Below are positions 26,644 to 35,387 of a stretch of 64,000 nucleotides of DNA, piece by piece. The notes beneath the pieces were generated by a model, which searched no databases, had not been told where the DNA came from, and saw nothing but the letters and a program-made list of their open reading frames with translations. Both the position numbers and the translations under genes were made by a program. Source of the DNA: Calothrix membranacea FACHB-236 (lineage in GTDB: Bacteria; Cyanobacteriota; Cyanobacteriia; Cyanobacteriales; Nostocaceae); contig NZ_JACJPX010000030.1 of assembly GCF_014696315.1 (NCBI RefSeq), forward strand, positions 32,414 through 96,413, read 5' to 3'. Within the stretch, counting starts at the first letter, position 1. Each line of letters begins with the position of its first letter.

Positions 26644-27353
26644 AAATTTCTAAATTTATTTTTTTTCTTAAAAATACTGTTAATCCAGCAGCAATAAAAG
26701 CTACTGGCAGATAATCCTAGATGCAACTTATTAATTTACAATCTAGAGTCCAAAATATAAAATCTTAAATTGTAATTCATTCATATAGATACACGTAAAT
26801 TTAAGTGTATATGGTTCTGTAATTGAAAAATTTATATAGATAAAGATTTTGTAAAAAAAATAAAAAGCTTAATTTAATAGGCTTTAAAACGTATAATGAA
26901 AAGCGGCAAAAATAGGACTCGCCGCGTATAACATAACTTTGTGCAAGCGAGAACTAAATAGATAATCGGGAAAAATAACAGTTTTATACTTTATTTTGCC
27001 TGTAAACAGCGACTCTGGGTCTAATATGATGCTGCATAGATTGCTAGGGTAGTACATATTAGTAACATCTACGCAATAAAAAGATGAAGGATTAAATAAG
27101 TGGGAAAGCTTGGGCTGCAAATTTATACTTCATCTTGTATATAAACCTAGAGTAAATAGCAGTTATTAATTATTTATGTAATCACCTTTCTCTTCCTTGA
27201 CTTGGCGTTATTAGCGCTTCACGTCTACATTAAAAAAGTAAGATTCATAAATTAGGCGGGATTGCTAGATGCATTTACAATTAATCACTATTTCCAGATA
27301 TAGCTAACGTTAGTAAGCATTAATTTAGGGAGGGTGGCGGTTTAAAACAACGT
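26644..27353. other. AT-rich intergenic spacer
   Basis: 710 bp between the exonuclease gene and the TPR lipoprotein gene. An open frame on the minus strand (26884-27120, 78 codons) has no ribosome-binding site or recognisable motif and is rejected. GGGAGGGTGG just before 27354 may serve in translation of the TPR gene. Nothing else was recognised. Confidence 0.45.
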
Positions 27354-28196
27354 ATGAAACTGCAATTATTGGATAGAAAGCGGACAAGGTTAGGCAGAGC
27401 ATTTACCATAGCTTTGTTGGCAATATTGAGTACAATTGCTAACCTTTCCTGTAGTAAAAATAGCGATGTATTAGTAACAGAAATTGGAGTCACTCCCCCC
27501 AGCCGTCGCCCAGCTAAAACATCTAAGGCAGTGGAATTTTATCTTCAAGGCCAAAGTCAACACGCTAAAGGTAACTCAGAAGCAGCGATCGCTTCCTATA
27601 ATCAAGCAATTAGCCTGAATCCCGAATATGGTGCAGCGTTCAAAGCGCGGGGACTGGCTAAATTTGACACAGGAAAGAAACAAGAAGCGATCGCAGATTA
27701 TAACGAAGCGCTGAAGATTAATCCTAACGATGCCGAAGCCTACAATAGCCGCGCTAATGCCAAAGCCTCAACAGGAGATAATAAAGGCGCGATTACAGAT
27801 TATAACGAAGCCATTCGCCTTGCTCCTAGTTATGCCGAAGCTTACAATAATCGCGGCAATGCACGGGCTACCACAGGCGATCGCAACGGCGCGCTAGAAG
27901 ATTTTGATCGCGCCATTCGCATCAATACCAGATATGCGATCGCCTATAATAATCGCGGCAACCTCCGCGCTGCTAAGGGCGACCAACAGGGCGCAATCTC
28001 TGACTACAATCAAGCTATCCGCATCAATCCTAACTTTGGCCCCGCTTACAACAACCGCGGAAACGCCCGCGCCGCCCAAGGCGATAAACCAGGCGCACTC
28101 AAAGATTTACAGCAAGCCGCAGATATTTTTCAAAGTGAGGGTAACAAAGATTTGTACCAACAAGTGATGAATAACATCAAAGAATTGGGACAGTAA
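27354..28196 (+). CDS. TPR lipoprotein
   Basis: A 280-residue protein with an N-terminal signal segment (residues about 13-34) ending in a lipobox (ANLSC, Cys33), so it is predicted to be lipidated and anchored on the periplasmic side. After a short linker there are about six TPR units (A-x-x-x-YNQAI-x-x-NP pattern, e.g. AIADYNEALKINPN) to residue 265. It probably scaffolds an envelope protein complex; the partners are unknown. Its repeats are unusually uniform, suggesting recent internal duplication. A dispersed repeat begins one base after the stop codon. Confidence 0.88.
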   Translation: MKLQLLDRKRTRLGRAFTIALLAILSTIANLSCSKNSDVLVTEIGVTPPSRRPAKTSKAVEFYLQGQSQHAKGNSEAAIASYNQAISLNPEYGAAFKARGLAKFDTGKKQEAIADYNEALKINPNDAEAYNSRANAKASTGDNKGAITDYNEAIRLAPSYAEAYNNRGNARATTGDRNGALEDFDRAIRINTRYAIAYNNRGNLRAAKGDQQGAISDYNQAIRINPNFGPAYNNRGNARAAQGDKPGALKDLQQAADIFQSEGNKDLYQQVMNNIKELGQ

Positions 28197-28197
28197 G

Positions 28198-28335
28198 CAA
28201 TACTTGTCGGTTAAGGGGAAAAGGGTAAAGGGGAAAGGGAGAAAGAAAAACCTTTCACCTTTACCCTTTAACCATGAGATGTGTAAATGAAATCCGCCCC
28301 TAAAACAGTCAACCGTCAACCGTCAACCATCAACA
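28198..28335. repeat. Partial MITE-like element and GTCAACC heptamers
   Basis: 28198-28216 is identical to the 19-bp left end (CAATACTTGTCGGTTAAGG) of the complete element at 45731-45848 and continues into the same A/G-rich then T/C-rich hairpin to about 28274, but the right terminal repeat is missing. At 28306-28335 there are four GTCAACC-type heptamers. Together these fill the convergent spacer between the TPR gene and the EF-G gene. Confidence 0.8.
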
Positions 28336-28338
28336 GAA

Positions 28339-30348
28339 TTACGTACTTGCTTGCCTATAACAAGCAAATTCCATCGTGAAAGTTGCCATTCCCGCAGTTT
28401 GCGATCGCAAATCTGTGGAATAACCAAACATTCGCACTAGGGGTACTTCTGCCCGAATGATAGAGTATGCTTGCATGGTTTCGGAACCTAATAGCAAGCC
28501 TCGACGGGAGGAGAGATCACCCTGGACTCTACCTAAATACTCGTTGGGTGTTTCCACCTCTACCAACATAATTGGTTCGAGGATGTAGGGTTTGGCTTTA
28601 GCGATCGCTTCATCTAGGGCTTGATGGGATGCTGATCGGAATGCCAATTCGGAGGAGTCAATGGGGTGAAATGAACCGCCCTCTAACACAACTTTGATCC
28701 CTGTAACGGGATAACCTTCCAAACGGCCGGATTGCATGGCTTCGCGGAAACCTTTCTCGCAAGCGGGAATAAATTCTTTGGGAATTACCCCGCCAACTAC
28801 CTTGCTTTCAAATACAAATGGTTCATTTGTCGGTTCAATCCATCCCGTGACATGGGCGTATTGTCCAGAACCCCCAGTTTGTTTTTTCAGTCGGTAATCG
28901 AAGCGAGTCTTTTGCCCAATGGTTTCGCGATATGCTACTGCGGGTGTACCAACGTATACCTCAGTGTTATATTCCCGTTGAATGCGCTCTAGGTAGATTT
29001 CTAGATGCAGTTCACCCATGCCAGAAATCAAAGTTGCCCCTGATTCTGTGTCAATGCTGAGTCTGAAGGTAGGATCTTCTTTTTGGAAGCGGTTGAGGGC
29101 TTTAGAAAGGCGATCGCTATCTTCTTGTTTTTTGGGTGTCACAGCCAGTGTAATTACTGGGTCTGGTACAAACATTTTCTCTAAAGATACCAGTGGCTCA
29201 CTACTACAGAAGGTATCGCCAGAGGCACAATCTACACCCAATAGAGCGATAATATCGCCAGCTTCCGCATATTTCACCTCTTCGCGCTTGTTGGCGTGCA
29301 TTCTCACCAAGCGACCAATTGGCACTCGTTGTCCGGTGCGGGAGTTGTATACAGTATCGCCTTGTTTCAAAGTTCCCGAATAAATTCGGGTATAGGTCAA
29401 CTGTCCAAAGGACTCCACAGTTAGTTTAAATGCCAACGCGACTAAGGGGTCGTCAGGATTGGGGTAAAGGTTGACAGACTCTACCGTTTTGACGACTTCT
29501 CTATCTATAGGAGATGGGAGGTAAAGGGCGATCGCATCTAACAAGTTCTGCACGCCTTTGTTTTTGAAGGCTGAACCCAGAAGTACGGGTGTGAGTTGCA
29601 AACTCAAGGTGGCTTGGCGAATGGTTTGCCAAATCAGTTCTTGGGGAACTTCTTTACCTTCTAATAGCATCTCGGTCATGGGTTCGGAGAATAGCGACAA
29701 AGCATCAAGCAGTTTTTCCCTTGCTTGTTGCGCTTCCGCTAGCAGTGCGTCGGTAATTGGCTTTTTCACCCAATGTTCGCCATTTTCACCTTCAAAGTAA
29801 GAAGCTTGCATTTCTATGAGGTCAATGACCCCCAGAAATTTGTCTTCACTACCGATGGGATACTGAAGTAACATGGGATTCAACTGCAAGCGATCGCGCA
29901 TTGCTTGCACCACCCGAAACGGATTAGCACCAATGCGATCCATTTTGTTGATAAATGCTATACGCGGCACACGATATCGCTTCATCTGGCGATCAACGGT
30001 GATTGATTGGGACTGCACGCCCGCTACGGCACACAGCACCATTACCGCCCCATCCAATACCCGCAAGGCACGCTCAACTTCTATCGTAAAATCTACGTGT
30101 CCCGGTGTATCAATTAAGTTGATTTGCGTATCGTGCCATTGACAGGTGGTAGCGGCAGAGGTAATCGTAATGCCATGCAATTTTTCCTCTGGCATAAAAT
30201 CCATCGTCGCACCCTTGCCGCCTCCCCGCACCTCCTCAATGGCGTGGATTCTGCCTGTATAGAAGAGAATTCTCTCTGATAATGTAGTTTTACCAGAGTC
30301 AATATGAGCAGAAATACCAATATTGCGGATGCGTTCTCGGGGAATCAT
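28339..30348 (-). CDS. Elongation factor G paralogue
   Basis: A 669-residue translational GTPase with the complete EF-G domain order: G domain with AHIDSGKTT (P-loop), DTPGH and NKMD; domain II ([18 protein letters not shown]); then domains III-V with GGSGQYAHV and GYPVTGIKV. The switch motif usually written RGITI reads HGITI. Phrases such as [27 protein letters not shown] and [17 protein letters not shown] are closer to mitochondrial EF-G1 than to the standard bacterial EF-G. No rpsL, rpsG or tuf gene is adjacent, so this is probably a second, stand-alone EF-G and not the str-operon fusA. The exact role (translocation, recycling or a specialised condition) cannot be decided from sequence. 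Confidence 0.9.
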   Translation of the reverse strand: MIPRERIRNIGISAHIDSGKTTLSERILFYTGRIHAIEEVRGGGKGATMDFMPEEKLHGITITSAATTCQWHDTQINLIDTPGHVDFTIEVERALRVLDGAVMVLCAVAGVQSQSITVDRQMKRYRVPRIAFINKMDRIGANPFRVVQAMRDRLQLNPMLLQYPIGSEDKFLGVIDLIEMQASYFEGENGEHWVKKPITDALLAEAQQAREKLLDALSLFSEPMTEMLLEGKEVPQELIWQTIRQATLSLQLTPVLLGSAFKNKGVQNLLDAIALYLPSPIDREVVKTVESVNLYPNPDDPLVALAFKLTVESFGQLTYTRIYSGTLKQGDTVYNSRTGQRVPIGRLVRMHANKREEVKYAEAGDIIALLGVDCASGDTFCSSEPLVSLEKMFVPDPVITLAVTPKKQEDSDRLSKALNRFQKEDPTFRLSIDTESGATLISGMGELHLEIYLERIQREYNTEVYVGTPAVAYRETIGQKTRFDYRLKKQTGGSGQYAHVTGWIEPTNEPFVFESKVVGGVIPKEFIPACEKGFREAMQSGRLEGYPVTGIKVVLEGGSFHPIDSSELAFRSASHQALDEAIAKAKPYILEPIMLVEVETPNEYLGRVQGDLSSRRGLLLGSETMQAYSIIRAEVPLVRMFGYSTDLRSQTAGMATFTMEFACYRQAST

Positions 30349-30685
30349 AAAATGTCCTTTTGCTCAAGCAATAAACAGTTTCAGCCTACTTCCAGCAGGC
30401 TTTAGAGCAATCACACTTGTATTATACTACATTTGTATTACAAATGTTATCACTGTTTAACAGTTCATAAGGATTCCCAACTACTACTGACATTTCCCCG
30501 TGAAGTGCTCACTGTTGGGCTGACCCAAAATCTGACTCGTGTAATATAAATTAGCGTTGTTAGCAGATGTAGGTTGGGTTAAGCGCAGCGCAACCCAACA
30601 TGGATTTTGAAAGCTAAACCTAATATTTCAGTTTTTGGTTTCCTTACGTCAAACACTAGCCCTTTAATTCATCCTTCATCCTTCT
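30349..30685. other. Divergent intergenic spacer with a GTTGGGTT hairpin
   Basis: 337 bp between the EF-G paralogue (minus) and the ABC permease (plus). A dispersed hairpin at 30573-30599 has arms GTTGGGTT and AACCCAAC around AAGCGCAGCGC. The TTGTATTATACTACATTTG stretch near 30418 looks like AT-rich promoter DNA for the EF-G gene, but no exact promoter is claimed. Confidence 0.5.
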
Positions 30686-31615
30686 ATGAATCAATTGTCA
30701 TCTAAAGATTGGGTGTTAATCAAACAGCGACTAACCCCTTATTTATTTTTGCTACCCGCCTTAATAATTTTAGGGTTAACCGTCTTTTGGCCTGCATTGC
30801 AAGCATTTTATTTGAGTTTTACTAGCTATGAAGATATTTCCCAACCACCGCAATGGATAGGTATTGCTAACTTCCTCAAGCTTTGGAAAGATGCTGTTTT
30901 CTGGCAAACTTTAACAAATACTTTTCTCTATCTTGTGGGTGTAGTGCCAATTCTCGTAATTGCACCTTTGGGGTTAGCTATTTTAGTTAATCAAAAACTT
31001 AGGGGAATGAATTGGTTTCGAGCTGCATACTATACACCAGTAGTCATTTCCATGATTGTTGCCGGCATAGCATGGAAATGGCTTTATGCAGAAAATGGCT
31101 TACTTAATCAATTTTTCAAAGCCTTGGGGATGTTTCCCGAAGGAATTCCTTGGTTAACTAGTCCTAGTAAACTTTTTGGCATTCTGCCAATTTCTTTGGC
31201 AAGTGTAATGGCCGTGACTATCTGGAAAGGCTTAGGCTATTACATGGTAATTTACTTAGCCGGTTTGCAATCTATTCCTGGTGATGTCTACGAAGCCGCA
31301 GCTATTGATGGTTCCGATGGTATTCGCAAACATTTAGATATTACGATACCTTTAATGAAACCATATTTAGCTTTGGTGGCTGTGATTTCTGCAATATCAG
31401 CCACCAAAGTATTTGAAGAAGTATATATCATGACCCAGGGAGGGCCACTTAATAGCTCAAAAACAATAGTTTACTATTTGTATGAGCAAGCATTCACTAA
31501 TTTAGAAATTAGCTATGCTTGCACAATTGGGCTAGTGTTATTCTTGATAATTTTGGGTTTATCGATTTTGCGATTAATTATTAGTCAGGAAAGCACTGAT
31601 AATATCAAACTTTAA
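30686..31615 (+). CDS. Sugar ABC transporter permease (MalF/UgpA type)
   Basis: A 309-residue inner-membrane protein with six hydrophobic segments and the cytoplasmic EAA loop (YEAAAIDGSDGIRKHLDITIPLMKPYL, about residues 207-233, key residues EAA, DG, P) that docks on the ATPase. It belongs to the carbohydrate-uptake-1 family, whose systems also need a second permease, a binding protein and an ATPase. None of these is encoded beside it, so the genes must be elsewhere, a common arrangement in Nostoc. The start is ATG after TCATCCTTCT, with no strong Shine-Dalgarno. Substrate is unknown; glycerol-3-phosphate, maltose and glucosylglycerol systems share this family. Confidence 0.9.
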   Translation: MNQLSSKDWVLIKQRLTPYLFLLPALIILGLTVFWPALQAFYLSFTSYEDISQPPQWIGIANFLKLWKDAVFWQTLTNTFLYLVGVVPILVIAPLGLAILVNQKLRGMNWFRAAYYTPVVISMIVAGIAWKWLYAENGLLNQFFKALGMFPEGIPWLTSPSKLFGILPISLASVMAVTIWKGLGYYMVIYLAGLQSIPGDVYEAAAIDGSDGIRKHLDITIPLMKPYLALVAVISAISATKVFEEVYIMTQGGPLNSSKTIVYYLYEQAFTNLEISYACTIGLVLFLIILGLSILRLIISQESTDNIKL

Positions 31616-31962
31616 TTGCTGCATATATTTTGAGAACTAAAGGATAGATAGGAACTTAATGTAAGTAATTAGAAATTTATTGATGTATTTTCTTATTTCT
31701 CAGGGCTTGATTAAATCTTGAAGAAAATACACCCTGTAACTATCCAGTACTTGAATCACTTGCTGATTACAGCATTCCGTAAATTCGTGAAGAATGGTGG
31801 TAGAGCGGATAAAAGTACAAACTTGCGAAATACAGACAAGTGGCGTTCTTGTTTTGGGTAGATAAATGGTGAGATGCAACTATGATAATCCACGTAAATA
31901 ACAGGCATTTCGGGATTTGACTAATTTCAATTGCTCGTAATTAGGGCATTTGAAGTTGGCAA
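31616..31962. other. Intergenic spacer
   Basis: 347 bp of convergent spacer between the ABC permease and the PEP-CTERM gene. AT-rich; no strong terminator, RNA or repeat was recognised. Confidence 0.4.
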
Positions 31963-32607
31963 TTAAGCTCTTACTTTGTCTTTTTTCAGCTTTTGAATTT
32001 GTTTCTTCTTCAACGCAACTCCCATTCCTAAAGCTGTGACTGAACCTAAGATTGTGAAAGGTTCGGGAACCGCTTCAGCAGTCATGGAGAAAGAGCCATC
32101 TGATTTGATTTGGTTAACAGTCAGAAGCCCTTCTCCTAAAAGAGAATTACCCTTAACAAATGAGCCAGTAAATCTTGGCATGATACCAGAGGCAAATTTG
32201 CCACTGGATGTTTTAGTAACATCAAATGGGTTATCTATGTTAAAAATTAGCCCATCAGCAAATTTAATGAATGGGTTGTTTGCTTGTCCTGAGTAAGTAG
32301 CTATTGAACCGTTTCCGAATGGAGTAAAGCTGATTAGCTTTAAAGCAATGTCGGATATGGTAACGTTTTGCCCAACGTAACCGGCAAACATACCATTTGA
32401 TGAATTTGTAACTCTAGAATCAGTACCGAATTTAAGTGTGTCAGTAGCAGCTGGGTTTTTCTCTGCACCATTGACGAAATTAGCTGAACCAGCAATATTA
32501 ACTCTGCCTAATGAAGCTGCTTGAGCGGATGAAACATTAACAGTATTACTTACAGCAAAGGTGCCACAAGTTAAGGCTAATCCTAGCCCTATTGTTTTGA
32601 AAGCCAT
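31963..32607 (-). CDS. PEP-CTERM sorting-domain protein
   Basis: A 214-residue exported protein. Residues 1-31 form a signal peptide (ending SSAQAAS). The C-terminus has the PEP-CTERM pattern: VPEP, a hydrophobic helix (FTILGSVTALGMGVAL) and a basic tail (KKKQIQKLKKDK), recognised by exosortases for envelope anchoring or exopolysaccharide-associated export. The central region is Gly/Asn/Ser-rich with beta-type patterning and no known enzyme motif. ATG 32607 is chosen because GGAG lies six bases upstream; an ATG four codons earlier (32619) overlaps that Shine-Dalgarno. No exosortase gene is in the window. Function beyond localisation is unknown. Confidence 0.88.
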   Translation of the reverse strand: MAFKTIGLGLALTCGTFAVSNTVNVSSAQAASLGRVNIAGSANFVNGAEKNPAATDTLKFGTDSRVTNSSNGMFAGYVGQNVTISDIALKLISFTPFGNGSIATYSGQANNPFIKFADGLIFNIDNPFDVTKTSSGKFASGIMPRFTGSFVKGNSLLGEGLLTVNQIKSDGSFSMTAEAVPEPFTILGSVTALGMGVALKKKQIQKLKKDKVRA

Positions 32608-33521
32608 GATTGTCTCCATTAAAAATGATTAGTATCAGGTTTTTGCCATCTGCAAAATGTCCTAATGAATTGCATACATTAGGCTCTTTTGGAGTTGGTA
32701 AACATTCATCTGCTGAGTTTTTATGCTGTGACCCAAATTTATACAGAAAAGTTGCTTGGGTTTCCCGAATTTAGCAAACTTTTCAAGACAGATTTTGGAT
32801 TAAAAGATTGAAATTTAAAAACTGGTAAAAGACCCTAATCTTAACGCCACTTGCTTCTGTTGGTATTTCCCTAAGACCAAAGTAGCTCAACTAAAAAGCT
32901 TGTGTTGCAAACTTATAAGCAAAGGAAGCTTCTGCTTAGACTTGCTGTAAAATCCATCATCCAAAATCCTGTCTTCCTGTCCCTGCTGTCAAGCGTGGGG
33001 GGAAATCTAAAATTGAGAAGTTATTACTCAGCAATCACATGCAGATGCCCACCTGATTTTTGCATACCCTTCCATTATTTAAGTAAAAACACAGACAGGC
33101 GTAAAGCCTTTGTAAAAACCATACATTTATCTGTGAATTTTGTATAAAGTATTGCATCCGCTCATCGATAATGCTGCATCCCACCTAAAGGTAGATGACA
33201 GAAATCTTTTATACCGATACTTGCAGATAATCTAGACTGTGCCGTGAATAGGAAAAAATTTCATTTTTTATCGTTCCAGCAGTTAAGCTCATCCCATCCC
33301 TTTTTAGGGGTGGGATTTCACGTTGATGGTTAACAGTCATCAGTTAGCAGTTAGCAGTATAAATGCTTGATAATTAAAAGTGCGATCGCACTCAAATTAC
33401 AGCCTCAGCCATTGTTATCCATACAAGAAATTTAAAGGGAAAGTGAATCAGGGAAAACCTTTAAACTTTCCCGTAAAAACTTTATATAGTTCAGTTTCAT
33501 CGCGGCTATTTACTTTTCCCA
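32608..33521. other. Long intergenic spacer with a GC-rich hairpin
   Basis: 914 bp. A hairpin at 33291-33316 (ATCCCA...TGGGAT with an inner CCC/GGG) lies 205 bp past the regulator's stop codon. HIP1 sites occur near 33383. Short open frames at 32902-33147 and 33380-33625 (plus) have no motif or ribosome-binding site and were not accepted. No RNA gene was recognised. Confidence 0.45.
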
Positions 33522-34196
33522 CTACTCCCGTAGTGAGTAACCAACACCACGCACAGTATGAATTAAGCGTTTTTCTTTATTTTCTTCTAATTTCAAGCGT
33601 AAATAGCGAATATATACTTCAATAATATTAGAATCTCCCATAAAGTCGTAACCCCAAACTTTCTCGAGAATTTGGTCTCTAGTAAACACCTGGCGGGGAT
33701 GACTCATCAGATACTCTAACAAGTCAAATTCTTTTGCGGTTAACTCAATTGCTCGTTTACCACGAAAAACTTGACGAGTACGACGGTTTAAACTCAAATC
33801 CTCAAACTGGGAAACATCCTCATCTGTTTCTTGGGTGCGGCGGAGATGGGCGCGAATTCTCGCTAATAGTTCTTCAATGCTAAATGGTTTAACTACATAA
33901 TCATCAGCACCAGCATCTAAACCAGCCACGCGATCGCTCACTTCGTCTTTGGCTGTCAACAAGATAACCGGCATTGAGTTACCAGTGGCGCGCAAACGAC
34001 GACAGATTTCTAAACCCGTAAGTCCTGGTAGCATCCAATCAAGAATTGCTAAATCCGGAGACAAGTCTCTTGCCAAGGTCAAGCCGAGGATACCATCATT
34101 GGCTACACTTACCTGATATCCTTCACTATTCAATTCCAGTTCGACAAATCGCGCCAGCTTAACTTCATCTTCAACTAAAAGGATATGCGCTGTCAT
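33522..34196 (-). CDS. OmpR/PhoB-family response regulator
   Basis: A 224-residue two-component transcription factor. The receiver domain (1-120) has Glu/Asp pair (LLVEDE), phosphoacceptor Asp52-like in LAILDWMLPG, Thr in LLTAKD and Lys in YVVKPFS. The C-terminal winged-helix domain (about 130-222) has ELTAKEFDLLEYL, the DNA-recognition segment YIRYLRLKLE and HTVRGVGYSL. The start ATG follows GAGGAAAAAAT. No histidine kinase gene is adjacent, so its sensor is an orphan elsewhere. It resembles the cyanobacterial NblR/RppA/ManR-type regulators, but I cannot assign a specific one. Confidence 0.93.
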   Translation of the reverse strand: MTAHILLVEDEVKLARFVELELNSEGYQVSVANDGILGLTLARDLSPDLAILDWMLPGLTGLEICRRLRATGNSMPVILLTAKDEVSDRVAGLDAGADDYVVKPFSIEELLARIRAHLRRTQETDEDVSQFEDLSLNRRTRQVFRGKRAIELTAKEFDLLEYLMSHPRQVFTRDQILEKVWGYDFMGDSNIIEVYIRYLRLKLEENKEKRLIHTVRGVGYSLRE

Positions 34197-34939
34197 ATTT
34201 TTTCCTCAAGTAGACTCACCGATGGAGGTAATGGGTAATTGGTGATTGGTAATTGGCGATCGGACTATTACTTATTACCTATTACCAAATTCCTTGCCCA
34301 CAAGGGAACGAGAAATATTGATTTAGTATTGCGTATGTAGGAAGTGATGTTAGCAGCTACTGCGATCGCAACTGTATCCCCAACCTCTGGGCGGTTCATA
34401 ATTTACTTTTATTGACAATCATGGAGAATTTTAGATTAATTGGGATATTTACACCAGGATTTTATCTATTAATATCCCTTAATCTAATGCAAGCTACATT
34501 TTTCCCTATTTTTCTACCTAGACAATTATATGATTATTTACAAATGAGTGTTTGAACATCTCTCTTGTTGGATCTCTTTTTACTCAGCTTACTGTGCTTG
34601 ATTTGGCAAATATTACGAATTACGAATTATTAATTACTAGATTGGTATAACACTAATATTTAGGTATAATAAATTTGTAGCACTTGCAGTTAAGAAAAGA
34701 AGTGCAAACAAAAAAGTGCCCACACAAAATTTAACCCCATCCTAAATAGAGAAAAGGGCAACCAGTGGGACACAAGACAAATAACTCAAAACTCAATACA
34801 CAGCACTTGTAAGCCCAAAGGAATAAAGATTAATTTCTAGGCTGTGCGACTTTTATTAAGTAGAGATTTGTTTCCGTTGTGTTGTATTAATTTGTATCAT
34901 CGTCTATGTTGTTGCTACATAGCACCCGGTAAGCCAGAC
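34197..34939. other. Long intergenic spacer with possible structured RNA
   Basis: 743 bp. GGTAATTGG-type repeats are near 34230-34260. At about 34680-34706 the ends GCACTT/AAGTGC, and at 34716-34773 the pair GTGCCCAC/GTGGGACAC, can form a bulged stem over 40 bases. This may be a small RNA or leader, but it matches no RNA family I recognise. The remainder is AT-rich. Confidence 0.4.
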
Positions 34940-35146
34940 TCATTGTTTGGACAAGAGTTTGTTAGTACCTAGCAGGACTACAATGAGCAGTAATAGCTGG
35001 ATTTGCCAAGGTGCTAAAACTAAACTCAAAATAAAACAAATGAATCCAAATACACCAGCTATGTAGGCTATTTCATCAGTAGATTGTTTAACGAAATAGC
35101 CAGTTATCAAAGCGGTACAAAGTGGAACTAAAAAAAACAAAGCCAT
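34940..35146 (-). CDS. Small two-helix membrane protein
   Basis: A 68-residue protein with two or three hydrophobic segments (residues 2-18, 25-45, 47-63), ending LLSKQ. The start ATG has AGAGG nine bases upstream, which supports real translation. It is an inner-membrane or thylakoid protein of unknown function; I do not recognise the family. It is divergently placed from tex with a 241-bp spacer. Confidence 0.7.
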   Translation of the reverse strand: MALFFLVPLCTALITGYFVKQSTDEIAYIAGVFGFICFILSLVLAPWQIQLLLLIVVLLGTNKLLSKQ

Positions 35147-35387
35147 TTTTTCTAACCTCTGAAATCAAAGGTATGACGTTGATATAAACAGAGTAAATCT
35201 GTTGTTGACAATTGGTTCATTTTACCTCTCTGTTGGATTCCCTTACAACAGAGTATGTAAAATAATCATGTAGAAAATTCATATTTGGTAATCATCTGGT
35301 AAATTAGCTTAACAATATTGTGCTGGCATCAGCCGAACGATATAGCATAATTACCTACAAAATTAACGTTTGCGATTTAGACACTCA

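Noticed and set aside
26884..27120. 78-codon minus-strand frame in an AT-rich spacer
   Set aside because: No start signal, no recognisable motif.
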